DNA from: Clostridia bacterium
GTDB lineage: Bacteria; Bacillota; Sulfobacillia; SLMV01
Direction: 5' to 3'
Assembly (NCBI GenBank): GCA_007133365.1
Contig: SLMV01000073.1
Location: 1 to 22,906 of the forward strand
Length of the DNA stretch: 22,906 nt
Both the position numbers and the translations under genes were made by a program. This document shows positions 1 to 7,648 of the stretch, in pieces. How positions within the stretch are numbered: position 1 is the stretch's first letter; every line of letters starts with the position of its first letter. The notes beneath the pieces were generated by a model. It did no database searches. It had not been told where the DNA came from and saw only the letters and a program-made list of their open reading frames with translations.

Positions 1-2
1 GG

Positions 3-62
3 ACCGACGAGGTTTTCGGATTGATTGGGCAAAGGGCGAAAGCCCGACCGGATATGATGTAA
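3..62 (+). other. possible 3' tail of an upstream gene
   Basis: The left edge is open in two forward frames. One reads to a TAA at 60-62 (ending ...RAKARPDMM) and the other to a TGA at 74-76 (ending ...GYDVSFRT). Either could be the end of a gene that starts outside the window, and I cannot tell which. The TAA at 60-62 directly precedes a hairpin at 63-83, which slightly favours that frame. No family is recognisable from so few residues. Another hairpin with a GAAA tetraloop (GGGC-GAAA-GCCC, 34-45) lies inside this stretch. Confidence 0.2.
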
Positions 63-83
63 GTTTTCGAACCTGACGAAAAC
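63..83 (+). other. 7-bp perfect hairpin, terminator-like without a U-tract
   Basis: GTTTTCG (63-69) and CGAAAAC (77-83) form a perfect stem around a 7-base loop. No run of T follows, so it is not a standard intrinsic terminator. The same 3' arm can also pair with GGTTTTCG at 11-18, giving two mutually exclusive folds. It lies upstream of the hydrogenase promoter proposed at 132-160. Confidence 0.3.
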
Positions 84-131
84 CCTTGACCGTCAATTCG
101 TGTCGGCTTGTCTAGACAGCGGTGGAGGAGT

Positions 132-160
132 TTGCTAACATACGGGCAGAGTTAGATAAT
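132..160 (+). promoter_or_regulatory. promoter of the hydrogenase operon
   Basis: A sigma-A type promoter reads TTGCTA (132-137), 17 bases, GATAAT (155-160). The -35 matches the consensus at 4 of 6 positions and the -10 at 5 of 6. Transcription would start near 167, leaving a leader of about 90 bases. The leader contains a possible hairpin: CCCGGTC at 172-178 with GGCCGGG at 194-200, one G-U pair. No other promoter of comparable quality was seen before the first gene. Confidence 0.55.
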
Positions 161-170
161 TATTTCACAA
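153..170 (+). promoter_or_regulatory. candidate Rex (NADH-sensing repressor) operator
   Basis: TAGATAATTATTTCACAA resembles the Rex operator consensus TTGTGAA-N4-TTCACAA. The right arm TTCACAA is perfect. The left arm matches at 4 of 7 positions, so 11 of 14 defined positions agree. The site covers the -10 hexamer, where a repressor would act. Rex control of hydrogenases and fermentation genes is established in Bacillota. Its use here is inference from the match and position. Confidence 0.35.
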
Positions 171-257
171 ACCCGGTCTTACGAGGCGAAATGGGCCGGG
201 GAACGGCTTTGGGGTTCGATTCTTAAACTCCAATCAATAAAGGTTAGGGGGGTTTCT

Positions 258-644
258 GTGAGCGCGAAGATTTTAGTTGCGGATGATGATGTTGACGTTC
301 AGGAAATTATCAAAATGTCATTGGCCGGGGCTGGCTATGAGGTGGTGACGGCCAATAACGGTACTGAGGCTTTGGCGGCTTTGGACACGGAATCACCGGA
401 TTTGGTGATTCTCGACGTGATGATGGCAGAACCCGATGAGGGATTCTATGTTGCCCAGAAAATGCGAAAATCCGGGCACGAGACGCCGATCATTATGTTG
501 ACGTCCGTCGGCCAGGCCGTCGGCTGGGATTTTGATGCTGACGATGAGATGGTTCCCGTCGACTTGTTCCTGAACAAGCCGGTGAAGCCGGAGGTTATTT
601 TGGAAAAGGTTCGGGAGTTATTGTCCGACCAGGAGGTGGAGTAG
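258..644 (+). CDS. stand-alone CheY-like receiver domain protein
   Basis: The 128-residue product is one response-regulator receiver domain with no output domain. The acidic pocket D9/D10, the phospho-acceptor D53 (in LVILDVMM), T82 and K107 (in NKPVKP) are all present, so phosphorylation is possible. There is an extra-long loop after D53 (AEPDEG where most receivers have PGMDG). A GTG start follows a G-rich ribosome site (AGGGGGG). The stop overlaps the next start by one base, so it is the first gene of the hydrogenase operon. It may carry a phosphorylation signal to the complex or to a partner protein. No histidine kinase is present in the window. The family call is firm; the role is unknown. 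Confidence 0.85.
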   Translation: MSAKILVADDDVDVQEIIKMSLAGAGYEVVTANNGTEALAALDTESPDLVILDVMMAEPDEGFYVAQKMRKSGHETPIIMLTSVGQAVGWDFDADDEMVPVDLFLNKPVKPEVILEKVRELLSDQEVE

Positions 645-1135
645 TGAAGGCAACAGCAGGTGTCGATTGGTGTGAAGTGGTTGATGCTTTGGCAGAAAAG
701 CACGACCGTAAGCCCCATGCATTGATGGGGATTTTACAAGACTTACAGATGGAATATGGGCATGTTTGCCCTGACGCCCAGATTGAAGTGGCGTTGGCGC
801 TTGGCATTTCCCCAACGCACGTCTCCGATGTTATCTCCTTCTATCATTTCTTGTGCAGTGAGCCCAAAGGCCAATATGTCGTGTGGCTTTGTCAAACCAT
901 TTCGTGTGACATGGCGGATAAAGACCAGATTGCCAAGGCCCTGTCGGATGAGTTGGGCATTTCGTTTGGTGAGACAACCGGCGATGGGCTCTTTACCCTC
1001 GAATATACGAATTGTATGGGAATGTGCGATCAGGCTCCGGCAATGTTGGTCAATGATGAGGTCCACGTATCCTTGACTCCAGACTCCGCCCGGGAAATTA
1101 TTGCCGGATATCGTCGAGAGGGGGGTCTGGGCTAA
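644..1135 (+). CDS. hydC: NADH-dependent hydrogenase gamma subunit, NuoE-like [2Fe-2S] protein
   Basis: This 163-residue protein has the thioredoxin-like [2Fe-2S] fold of NuoE, HydC and HndA. The four ligand cysteines are C83 and C88 (CQTISC) and C124 and C128 (CMGMC), in the family spacing C-x4-C...C-x3-C. The N-terminal half is the usual helical segment, including a GILQDLQ-type motif and the ISPTHVSDVISFY stretch. In the complex it passes electrons between the NuoF-like flavoprotein and the catalytic subunit. The GTG start overlaps the receiver gene by one base, and the TAATG junction couples it to hydB. It could equally be named hndA, but the context fixes it as a hydrogenase subunit. Confidence 0.92.
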   Translation: MKATAGVDWCEVVDALAEKHDRKPHALMGILQDLQMEYGHVCPDAQIEVALALGISPTHVSDVISFYHFLCSEPKGQYVVWLCQTISCDMADKDQIAKALSDELGISFGETTGDGLFTLEYTNCMGMCDQAPAMLVNDEVHVSLTPDSAREIIAGYRREGGLG

Positions 1136-2295
1136 TGGGAGCACAAATGGTATTAGGTCCATATACTCCGGGTGCTGCGATTGATGCCGCGTTGAAAATG
1201 AAGCGTTCGGATGTGGTCGTGACGGTTCGTGAGTCGGGTCTTCGAGGCCGTGGCGGCGCGGGTTTTCCAACGGGCACGAAATGGATGTTAGCGGCAGCGG
1301 CGACCGGAGATGAAAAATATGTCGTTTGTAATGCGGACGAAGGTGAGCCCGGGACTTTTAAGGATCGGGTTTTATTGAGTGATCACGCTGATTTGGTGTT
1401 TGATGGCATGGCGGTTTGCGCGTATGCCATCGGTGCTCGAAAGGGCTTTGTCTATTTGCGAGGTGAATACCGGTATTTACTGGCCGATCTCGAAGCAACC
1501 CTAGAGCGCATGCGCGAGGAAAACCGGCTGGGCAAAAGCATTGCCGGCAAGGATGGGTTTGATTTTGACATTGAGATTCGCCTCGGTTCCGGTGCCTACG
1601 TTTGTGGTGAAGAATCGGCCCTAATCGAATCATTGGAAGGTCGCAGGGGCGAGCCCCGGATCCGGCCACCGTTTCCGGTGAGTGCCGGCTATCTCGGTCG
1701 TCCTACCGCGGTCAACAATGTCGAAACGTTCGCATTGGCTTCCCGCATTATGGAAAAGGGTGCCGAGTGGTTTTCCGAGATAGGGACGGACGAATCAGCG
1801 GGTTATAAACTGTTTAGTGTGTCTGGTGATTGCGAAAATCCGGGCGTTTACGAACTTCCGATGGGCACTTCCATCAACGAGCTGCTAACGACGGTAGGTG
1901 CGGAAGATGCCGTTGCCGTTCAAGTGGGCGGTGCCTCGGGCGAAATGGTGACGCGTGATGCTTTCAATCGGCGCTTGGCATTTGAAGATGTGGCGACCGG
2001 CGGTTCCGTCATTGTGTTTGGTCCAGAACGCAATCTTCTCGATGTTCTCGAGAATTTCATGGACTTTTTCACCGATGAATCCTGTGGACAATGCACGCCC
2101 TGCCGCTTAGGCATACGACGGCTCTTGAATGGCGTACGGGACCTCAAGAAGGGTGCGCTTTCGGCAGATGATCTCAAAATGCTCCGAGGGCTATCAAAAT
2201 CCGTGGCCATTTCGTCAAAGTGTGGTCTGGGTCAGTCCTGTGACACACCCTTCGCGAGCATTCTTGATGCGCATCTGAAAGGGGTGGCACAATGA
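1135..2295 (+). CDS. hydB: NADH-dependent hydrogenase beta subunit, short NuoF-like FMN/NAD(H) flavoprotein
   Basis: This is the NAD(H)-oxidising or -reducing module. Visible NuoF signatures are the glycine-rich GLRGRGGAGFPTGTKW near residues 35-50, NADEGEPGTFKDR, the FMN/NADH segment GSGAYVCGEESALIESLEGR, and the [4Fe-4S] ligands C317, C320, C323 (ESCGQCTPCRLG) and C363 (SSKCGLGQSC). At 386 residues it is much shorter than Thermotoga HydB. It lacks both the N-terminal thioredoxin-like [2Fe-2S] domain and the C-terminal 2x[4Fe-4S] ferredoxin domain of that subunit, and it ends soon after the core. The start overlaps hydC by one base and the stop overlaps hydA (ATGA). The core function is secure. 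Whether the complex confurcates (uses ferredoxin too) is open. Confidence 0.92.
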   Translation: MGAQMVLGPYTPGAAIDAALKMKRSDVVVTVRESGLRGRGGAGFPTGTKWMLAAAATGDEKYVVCNADEGEPGTFKDRVLLSDHADLVFDGMAVCAYAIGARKGFVYLRGEYRYLLADLEATLERMREENRLGKSIAGKDGFDFDIEIRLGSGAYVCGEESALIESLEGRRGEPRIRPPFPVSAGYLGRPTAVNNVETFALASRIMEKGAEWFSEIGTDESAGYKLFSVSGDCENPGVYELPMGTSINELLTTVGAEDAVAVQVGGASGEMVTRDAFNRRLAFEDVATGGSVIVFGPERNLLDVLENFMDFFTDESCGQCTPCRLGIRRLLNGVRDLKKGALSADDLKMLRGLSKSVAISSKCGLGQSCDTPFASILDAHLKGVAQ

Positions 2296-4112
2296 ACGAA
2301 CAAGTCCGTGAAATTGGGACACAAATAAAAGTGACCATTAATGGTGAGGAATATACAGCGCGGCGTGGGAGCACCGTACTCGAAATTTGTGAGGACAACG
2401 GGATTCCCATTCCTACCCTGTGTGCTCATGATGATCTGAAACCCGCGGGCATTTGCCGCATCTGCGTGGTTGACATCAACGGCGGTTGGAACTTAGAAAC
2501 GGCATGTACGTGGGAAGTCCATGATCCGGACACCGTCATCACCACCCATTCTCCAAGGATTCGGCGCGCCCGCCGAGCCATCTTGGAACTCTTGCTCGCA
2601 GAGCACTGTGGGGAGTGCTACACTTGCATCCGCGGCGGAAACTGTGAACTCGAAGATCTGGCCGAAATTTACGGCGTTCGTGATCTTCGCTTCGAGCGCG
2701 AGGACCCACGATTTGAGCCAGATACCTCCAGCGTGAGCATCTACCGGGACATGGATAAGTGCATTCAGTGTCGTCGCTGTGTGCGCGCTTGCGATGAATT
2801 ACAGGCGGTCGGGGCGCTCGGTGTGTTTGGGCGCGGTCCCGAAAGCCGAGTGGATACCTTCGAGGGTATGTCGTTTGATGAAGCAGTTTGCACCAATTGC
2901 GGACAATGCGTGGCGCATTGCCCCACGGGTGCTCTTCAAGAGATCGATCACACCCGGGCGGTGTGGGCGGCCATTGAAGATCCCGAGAAGCATGTGGTGG
3001 TCCAAACGGCCCCTGCCATCCGGGCGGCAATTGGTGAAGAGTTTGGTCTCCCACCCGGAACCTCCGTGACCGGTCGCATGACCACGGCGCTTCGGGATCT
3101 CGGTTTCGACCGAGTCTTCGATACCAACTTCGCGGCGGATCTGACCATCTTAGAAGAAGGCACGGAGCTGTTGTTACGGCTCCAGGCGGCCTTGGTAGAA
3201 GGTAAGGATGTCAAATTACCGCAGATTACCTCCTGCTCACCGGGATGGATCAAATATATTGAGCTGTTCTATCCGGATTTGGTGGATCACTTGTCGACCT
3301 GTAAGTCACCCCAGCAGATGTTTGGCGCTCTGATGAAGAGCTTCTACGCCGAGGAACAGGGCATTGATCCGGAAAAAATGGTGACGGTTTCGTTGATGCC
3401 TTGTACAGCCAAGAAGTTTGAGGCCCAGCGTCCGGAAATGGCCGATAGCGGCCATCAAGATGTGGATTATGTCTTGACGACCCGAGAAATGGCCCAGATG
3501 ATCAAAGAGGCGGGCATCCCGTTTACCCAACTTAAAGACTCGCAGTATGATGAACCGTTTGGTGATGCTTCGGGTGCCGCGCTCATTTTCGGTGCCACCG
3601 GGGGGGTTATGGAAGCGGCCTTGCGGACGGCCTATGAAATTGTGACCGGTCGTGAGGTGCCCTTTGAAAACCTCAACATTACCGCCACCCGGGGGTTCGA
3701 AGGCTTCAAGACGGGAAGTATTGTCCTCGAAGACGTGCTCGATGAATGGAGTTTTTTAGAAGGGGTTGAGTTGAAATTCGGCATCGCCCACGGTCTGGCC
3801 AATGCTCACGAAGTCATGGAGCGACTGCGCCGGGGCGAAATGGACGATGTCCACTTCATCGAAATCATGGCTTGCCCCGGTGGATGCCTCGGTGGCGGCG
3901 GACAACCGATTCCCACGACCGATGTCATTCGTCAAGCACGCGCCAATGCCATCTACTCGGAAGACGAGGGATTGCCGATCCGAAAATCTCACGAAAATCC
4001 GCATGTTAACTATCTCTATGAGCACTATCTGACGGATGGCCCGTGTGGGCACCGATCCCACGAGTTACTCCACACCGAGTACACACCACGCGGTTTCCGT
4101 CTAAAGAAGTAG
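2292..4112 (+). CDS. hydA: [FeFe] hydrogenase catalytic (alpha) subunit
   Basis: The 606-residue enzyme interconverts H2 with protons and electrons. Domains in order: a plant-type [2Fe-2S] domain (C44, C55, C58, C72); a His-Cys [4Fe-4S] site (H105, C109, C112, C118); a 2x[4Fe-4S] ferredoxin domain (C157/160/163/167 and C200/203/206/210); then the H-cluster domain. The H-cluster motifs are complete: L1 TSCSPGW (C315), L2 MPCTAKKFE (C371) and L3 MACPGGCLGGGGQP (C528, C532). There is no signal peptide, so it is cytoplasmic. With hydC and hydB this is the multimeric NAD-linked type (group A). The maturation genes hydE, hydF and hydG are not in the window. The ATG overlaps the hydB stop by 4 bases. 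Confidence 0.97.
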   Translation: MNEQVREIGTQIKVTINGEEYTARRGSTVLEICEDNGIPIPTLCAHDDLKPAGICRICVVDINGGWNLETACTWEVHDPDTVITTHSPRIRRARRAILELLLAEHCGECYTCIRGGNCELEDLAEIYGVRDLRFEREDPRFEPDTSSVSIYRDMDKCIQCRRCVRACDELQAVGALGVFGRGPESRVDTFEGMSFDEAVCTNCGQCVAHCPTGALQEIDHTRAVWAAIEDPEKHVVVQTAPAIRAAIGEEFGLPPGTSVTGRMTTALRDLGFDRVFDTNFAADLTILEEGTELLLRLQAALVEGKDVKLPQITSCSPGWIKYIELFYPDLVDHLSTCKSPQQMFGALMKSFYAEEQGIDPEKMVTVSLMPCTAKKFEAQRPEMADSGHQDVDYVLTTREMAQMIKEAGIPFTQLKDSQYDEPFGDASGAALIFGATGGVMEAALRTAYEIVTGREVPFENLNITATRGFEGFKTGSIVLEDVLDEWSFLEGVELKFGIAHGLANAHEVMERLRRGEMDDVHFIEIMACPGGCLGGGGQPIPTTDVIRQARANAIYSEDEGLPIRKSHENPHVNYLYEHYLTDGPCGHRSHELLHTEYTPRGFRLKK

Positions 4113-4131
4113 CAAAGAAATAGCCTTGATG

Positions 4132-4157
4132 AGGGGTTGTCCGGACGGGCAACCCCT
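4132..4157 (+). terminator. hairpin after hydA, weak terminator candidate
   Basis: AGGGGTTG (4132-4139) and CAACCCCT (4150-4157) form a perfect 8-bp stem with a 10-base loop, 20 bases after the hydA stop. It is well placed to end the operon transcript. Only TCT follows rather than a T-run, so it may be inefficient, factor-dependent, or just an RNA-stabilising stem. Confidence 0.4.
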
Positions 4158-4313
4158 TCTGCCCTCCGATCATCCTCCTTAAAACCATATTCCATGGTCA
4201 TGGGGTTCGCCCATGGTTTGGTGTCACCTTTTAGGAGGGTCCCGATCTTCGTTGTTGAATGATGAAACGAGGACGATTACGGAATCGACTGAATCCACGA
4301 AAGGACGGTTGCG
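4158..4313 (+). other. non-coding gap with a second hairpin
   Basis: No gene is visible between the hydA terminator region and the peptidase gene. A second inverted repeat, CATGGG (4199-4204) with CCCATG (4210-4215), is flanked by the outer pair AAACCAT/ATGGTTT (about 4182-4218), again without a T-run. I found no convincing -35/-10 pair for the peptidase gene. Confidence 0.35.
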
Positions 4314-6626
4314 ATGCACGGTGGTCAGTGGCAGATAACGAAGGAGGACTATGCGAGGGCGGAACAATTTCTTCCCCACCATATACGTAAACGGGTCTAC
4401 CGAACGCATGTTGAACCGCATTGGCTTGATGGAGGAAACCAGTTTTGGTATCGCACTCAAACGCCAGAGGGTAAACGCTTTATGTGGTTTGATTGTGTCA
4501 AACAACATCAGGTATTGGCCTTTGACCACGCCCGCTTGGCGGCTGCACTTTCTCGGAAACTCGACCGGCCAATCGAAGAAAACGAACTGCCGTTTGATTC
4601 CTTCGATTATGCTAACGATCGAACCCACATTGAATTTGTGGTTGACGATGACAAATGGGTGTGTGAATTAACCGATTATCACTGTGAAAAGGTCCGAGAA
4701 GTTCGAGAAGGAGAGGCCATTTCGCCGGATGGGAAATGGAGCGTCTTTGTTCGTGACCATAATCTTTGGCTGCGCGATTTGGCCAGTTCTGAAGCCCATC
4801 CGTTGACGACCGATGGGACTTTGGACTTTGGTTATGCTGCCCTGCCCGGCGCCTATTTACACACGGTTACCGATCAATTGCTCGGCAAGACGCCCGAGCC
4901 CCCGGTGATGTGGTCGTCGGATTCGAGCCGGCTGCTAACGCATCGGTTGGATGAGCAAAAGGTCAAGGAACTTTGTCTTTTGCAATCGGTCCCGCCCGAT
5001 GGTAGTTGCCGTCCCATTCCTCATTTTTATCGCTACCCGTTTGCCGGTGATGATCATGTTGCAAAAGCCCATATGATTCTCGTCGATGTCCAAGCAGGTA
5101 AAGTGACTCGTGTGGCGGCAGATCCTCTTGACGCTCCGGCCACGACGCCGACGAGCCGAGAGACCGTCTGGTTCTCATCCGATGGGGACCGGGCCTATAT
5201 GTTGCGGACGACGCGGGGACATGAATCGGTGACGTTGGAAGTGATCGATTGTAACACCGGGCGCGTGGAGGTGTTGTATCAAGAGACTTCGAACACCAAT
5301 GCTGCTCCCCTTTTCACCTTCGCCCAAGCACCGTTGGTGGCCGTTTCCGAAACGACGAATGAAATGATCTGGTTTTCCAAAGTCGACGGCTGGGGTCATC
5401 TTTACCTGATTGATCTGACGACCGGTAAAGCCAAACGCCAGGTCACCAAAGGCAGCTGGTCGGTCCGAGAAATCAGCCGAGTTGACTGGGAGGACCGGAC
5501 GTTGTTTTTCACTGCGGGCGGCTGTGAGAGAGGCCGTGACCCTTATTTCCGCCACCTATACCGAGTAGGACTTGACGGCGGTTCCCCGGTTTTATTGACG
5601 GCCGAGGATGCTGATCACGAGGTGGAGTTTTCGCCGACCGGGGAGTATTTCGTCGATAACTACTCGAGAGTTGATACTGCGCCCATCTCGGTGGTTTGTG
5701 ATGCTCACGGTGATCCCGTGACGATATTGGAACATGCAGATCTTACCCGGCTCAAGGCTTTAAATTGGCAACCCCCGGAGCCATTTACCGTGAAAGCCCG
5801 GGATGGGATCACCGATCTTTACGGGGTGTTGTATCGACCGACGAATTTTGATCCTAAGCGAACCTACCCCGTGATTGATGCCATCTACCCAGGCCCTCAG
5901 ATTATTCGAACGCCCAAGCGTTTTCCCCATGATATGCGATCACACCGAAATTTCTGGGAACCGCAGGCGTTGGCGGAACTGGGATTTATTGTCGTGACCT
6001 TGGATGGGTTGGGGACTCCCTATCGGTCACGTGCTTTTATCGAAAAAGCGTACGGAACGTGTTTCGGCGAAGCGGGGGGACTGGAAGATCATGTGGTGGC
6101 AATTCGTCAGCTGGGCGAGCGGTTCCCTTATTTGGATATGAATGCAGTTGGGATTTTCGGCCACTCCGGAGGCGGATATGCATCCACCCGAGCCCTTTTG
6201 AAGTTCCCGGAATTTTTCAAAGTGGGCGTGTCTTCGGCGGGTAATCACAATCAACTTGGCTATTCGGCCAGTTGGGGGGAATTTTGGATCGGTTATCCGG
6301 CCGATGATCGGTACGACCAGCAAGCCAATGTGGATCTAGCGGACCAACTCGAAGGGAAATTGCTGCTCGTCACCGGTGATCTAGACGACAATGTTCATCC
6401 CGCTTTAACGTTGCAGTTGGTTTATGCCCTGATTGAGGCCAATAAGGACTTTGATTTTTTGATCCTTCCCGGGCGAAACCATTCCATGCTGGATCTCACC
6501 CAGGGCGTGGAGGATCCGCAACAAAAGGGCGATCCCTATTTCACCCGGAAGTTGTGGGATTATTTTGTCCGCCATCTTCATGGTGTGAGCCCGCCCGCCT
6601 ATGAGATCGGGCGGCTGGCGTTTTAG
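4314..6626 (+). CDS. S9-family (DPP IV-like) serine peptidase, cytoplasmic
   Basis: The 770-residue protein has a beta-propeller N-terminal half (roughly residues 60-490) and a C-terminal alpha/beta-hydrolase domain. Catalytic residues are S618 (GHSGGGYAS), D691 (GDLDDNVHP) and H723 (GRNHSM), matching the DPP IV arrangement GxSxGG...DDNVH...H. There is no signal peptide or membrane anchor, so it probably trims short peptides in the cytoplasm. The Glu-Glu motif that binds the free N-terminus in true DPP IV (DWVYEEE) is not seen in the equivalent propeller region near residues 165-190, so dipeptidyl-peptidase specificity should not be assumed. AAAGGA lies just before the ATG. The gene stands alone between two gaps and looks monocistronic. 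Confidence 0.88.
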   Translation: MHGGQWQITKEDYARAEQFLPHHIRKRVYRTHVEPHWLDGGNQFWYRTQTPEGKRFMWFDCVKQHQVLAFDHARLAAALSRKLDRPIEENELPFDSFDYANDRTHIEFVVDDDKWVCELTDYHCEKVREVREGEAISPDGKWSVFVRDHNLWLRDLASSEAHPLTTDGTLDFGYAALPGAYLHTVTDQLLGKTPEPPVMWSSDSSRLLTHRLDEQKVKELCLLQSVPPDGSCRPIPHFYRYPFAGDDHVAKAHMILVDVQAGKVTRVAADPLDAPATTPTSRETVWFSSDGDRAYMLRTTRGHESVTLEVIDCNTGRVEVLYQETSNTNAAPLFTFAQAPLVAVSETTNEMIWFSKVDGWGHLYLIDLTTGKAKRQVTKGSWSVREISRVDWEDRTLFFTAGGCERGRDPYFRHLYRVGLDGGSPVLLTAEDADHEVEFSPTGEYFVDNYSRVDTAPISVVCDAHGDPVTILEHADLTRLKALNWQPPEPFTVKARDGITDLYGVLYRPTNFDPKRTYPVIDAIYPGPQIIRTPKRFPHDMRSHRNFWEPQALAELGFIVVTLDGLGTPYRSRAFIEKAYGTCFGEAGGLEDHVVAIRQLGERFPYLDMNAVGIFGHSGGGYASTRALLKFPEFFKVGVSSAGNHNQLGYSASWGEFWIGYPADDRYDQQANVDLADQLEGKLLLVTGDLDDNVHPALTLQLVYALIEANKDFDFLILPGRNHSMLDLTQGVEDPQQKGDPYFTRKLWDYFVRHLHGVSPPAYEIGRLAF

Positions 6627-6814
6627 GTATCGGGTGTGTAATAAAAGAAGGACGTGAGGAGATGACGAAATCGCCCTGAGGGTCGTACCCCGCCTTCATG
6701 CCGAATTCATCCAAATGAGGGGGAGCGTCATGGTAACAAAATGCGACCGATAAGGTGGCGATTTCGGCTCGATCGTTTCAGAGATGGATGGATCAATATG
6801 GAGGGGATGGTTTC
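6627..6814 (+). other. 188-base gap with two tiny ORFs behind good ribosome sites
   Basis: No normal gene is visible. Two very short reading frames follow strong Shine-Dalgarno sequences: ATG at about 6662 after GTGAGGAG (MTKSP) and ATG at 6730 after GAGGGGGAG (MVTKCDR, stop 6751-6753). A 7-bp stem (CCTTCAT with ATGAGGG, one G-U pair) lies between them. It could be a leader region or decayed coding sequence. I recognise no riboswitch class. The GTG at 6755, in frame with the nitrilase, has no ribosome site. Confidence 0.3.
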
Positions 6815-7648
6815 GTGCGAGTCGCGGTGGTGCAAATGGATGTTCAAACGGGTGATGTCGCGAGGAATTTAGCATCGGCCAAGGATGGGATTCGAGAAGC
6901 CCTAAGGCGAAAGGCCCAGGTTGTGGTATTGCCTGAATTATGGGATGTGGGTTATGTATGGCGTGAGGATTCCACCTATCCGGGATCGCGTTCGATCCAA
7001 GACTTTGCTAAGCCTTTGGCCGAAAACGCTGCCTTGGATGAAATCAAACAGCTGGCAGCCCAAAACGGGATCTGGATGGTTGCGGGTTCACTGCCGGAAC
7101 GAACCGCCGCCGGGATTTATAACACGGCGGTTATCATCGATCGGCAAGGGAACAGGGTCCATCGGTATCGGAAAGTGCATCTTATCGGACTGATGGATGA
7201 ACCCGAGCATCTCGAATCCGGTGCCGGGAACCAACCCTTTCTCCTCGAGGGTATTCGTGCGGGGATCATTATTTGTTATGACTTACGATTCCCGGAGAGC
7301 ATGAGGAGCCTGATCTACCAAGGGGCGAAGGTCATTTTCGTCGTGGCCCAGTGGCCCAAGATCCGGATCAACCATTGGAAAACCCTGATTCAGGCTCGCG
7401 CTATCGAAAATCAATGCTATGTGATTGCCGCGAATCGGGTCGGGCAGGGGGGTCCGGACGAATTTCCGGGTGCTTCAATGGTGGTCGATCCGATGGGAAC
7501 CATTCAAATCGTGGGAGGCGATGCGCCGTGTGTCCTGACGGACGATTTGGATCTAGATCGGGTGTGTGAGGTGCGAAGGCAAATGCCCGTCCTAAACGAT
7601 GTGAACCCTCCCGCGTATCGGACCGGCTTTTCGTCAGCGCCTGTCTGA
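6815..7648 (+). CDS. nitrilase-superfamily carbon-nitrogen hydrolase (omega-amidase/MtnU-like)
   Basis: The 277-residue enzyme hydrolyses a C-N bond in a small amide. The catalytic triad is visible as Glu in LPELW, Lys in YRKVHLIG and Cys in IICYDLRFPE, followed by the family segment QARAIENQCYVIAANRVG. The compact size and the CYDLRFPE and QWPKIR wording resemble the YafV/MtnU group (omega-amidases acting on 2-oxoglutaramate or the methionine-salvage keto-amide). The exact substrate cannot be read from sequence. GTG at 6815 was chosen because GGAGGGG lies 8 bases upstream and the protein then begins at the first beta strand (RVAVVQMDVQ). An in-frame GTG at 6755 would add 20 poorly supported residues. 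It is probably the first gene of the long glycolytic block. Confidence 0.85.
   Translation: MRVAVVQMDVQTGDVARNLASAKDGIREALRRKAQVVVLPELWDVGYVWREDSTYPGSRSIQDFAKPLAENAALDEIKQLAAQNGIWMVAGSLPERTAAGIYNTAVIIDRQGNRVHRYRKVHLIGLMDEPEHLESGAGNQPFLLEGIRAGIIICYDLRFPESMRSLIYQGAKVIFVVAQWPKIRINHWKTLIQARAIENQCYVIAANRVGQGGPDEFPGASMVVDPMGTIQIVGGDAPCVLTDDLDLDRVCEVRRQMPVLNDVNPPAYRTGFSSAPV

Noticed and set aside
743..1270. Long reverse-strand open frame (175 codons) opposite hydC/hydB
   Set aside because: It lies antisense to well-supported genes, has no family features and no ribosome site, and is explained by the codon bias of the forward genes.
2539..3054. Reverse-strand open frame (171 codons) opposite hydA
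   Set aside because: The forward strand encodes unmistakable Fe-S and H-cluster motifs. The reverse frame is low-complexity, rich in Arg and Pro, and typical of a shadow.
6755..6814. Upstream GTG start extending the nitrilase by 20 residues
   Set aside because: There is no Shine-Dalgarno sequence before it, and the extra residues precede the normal family N-terminus. GTG 6815 has an ideal site.
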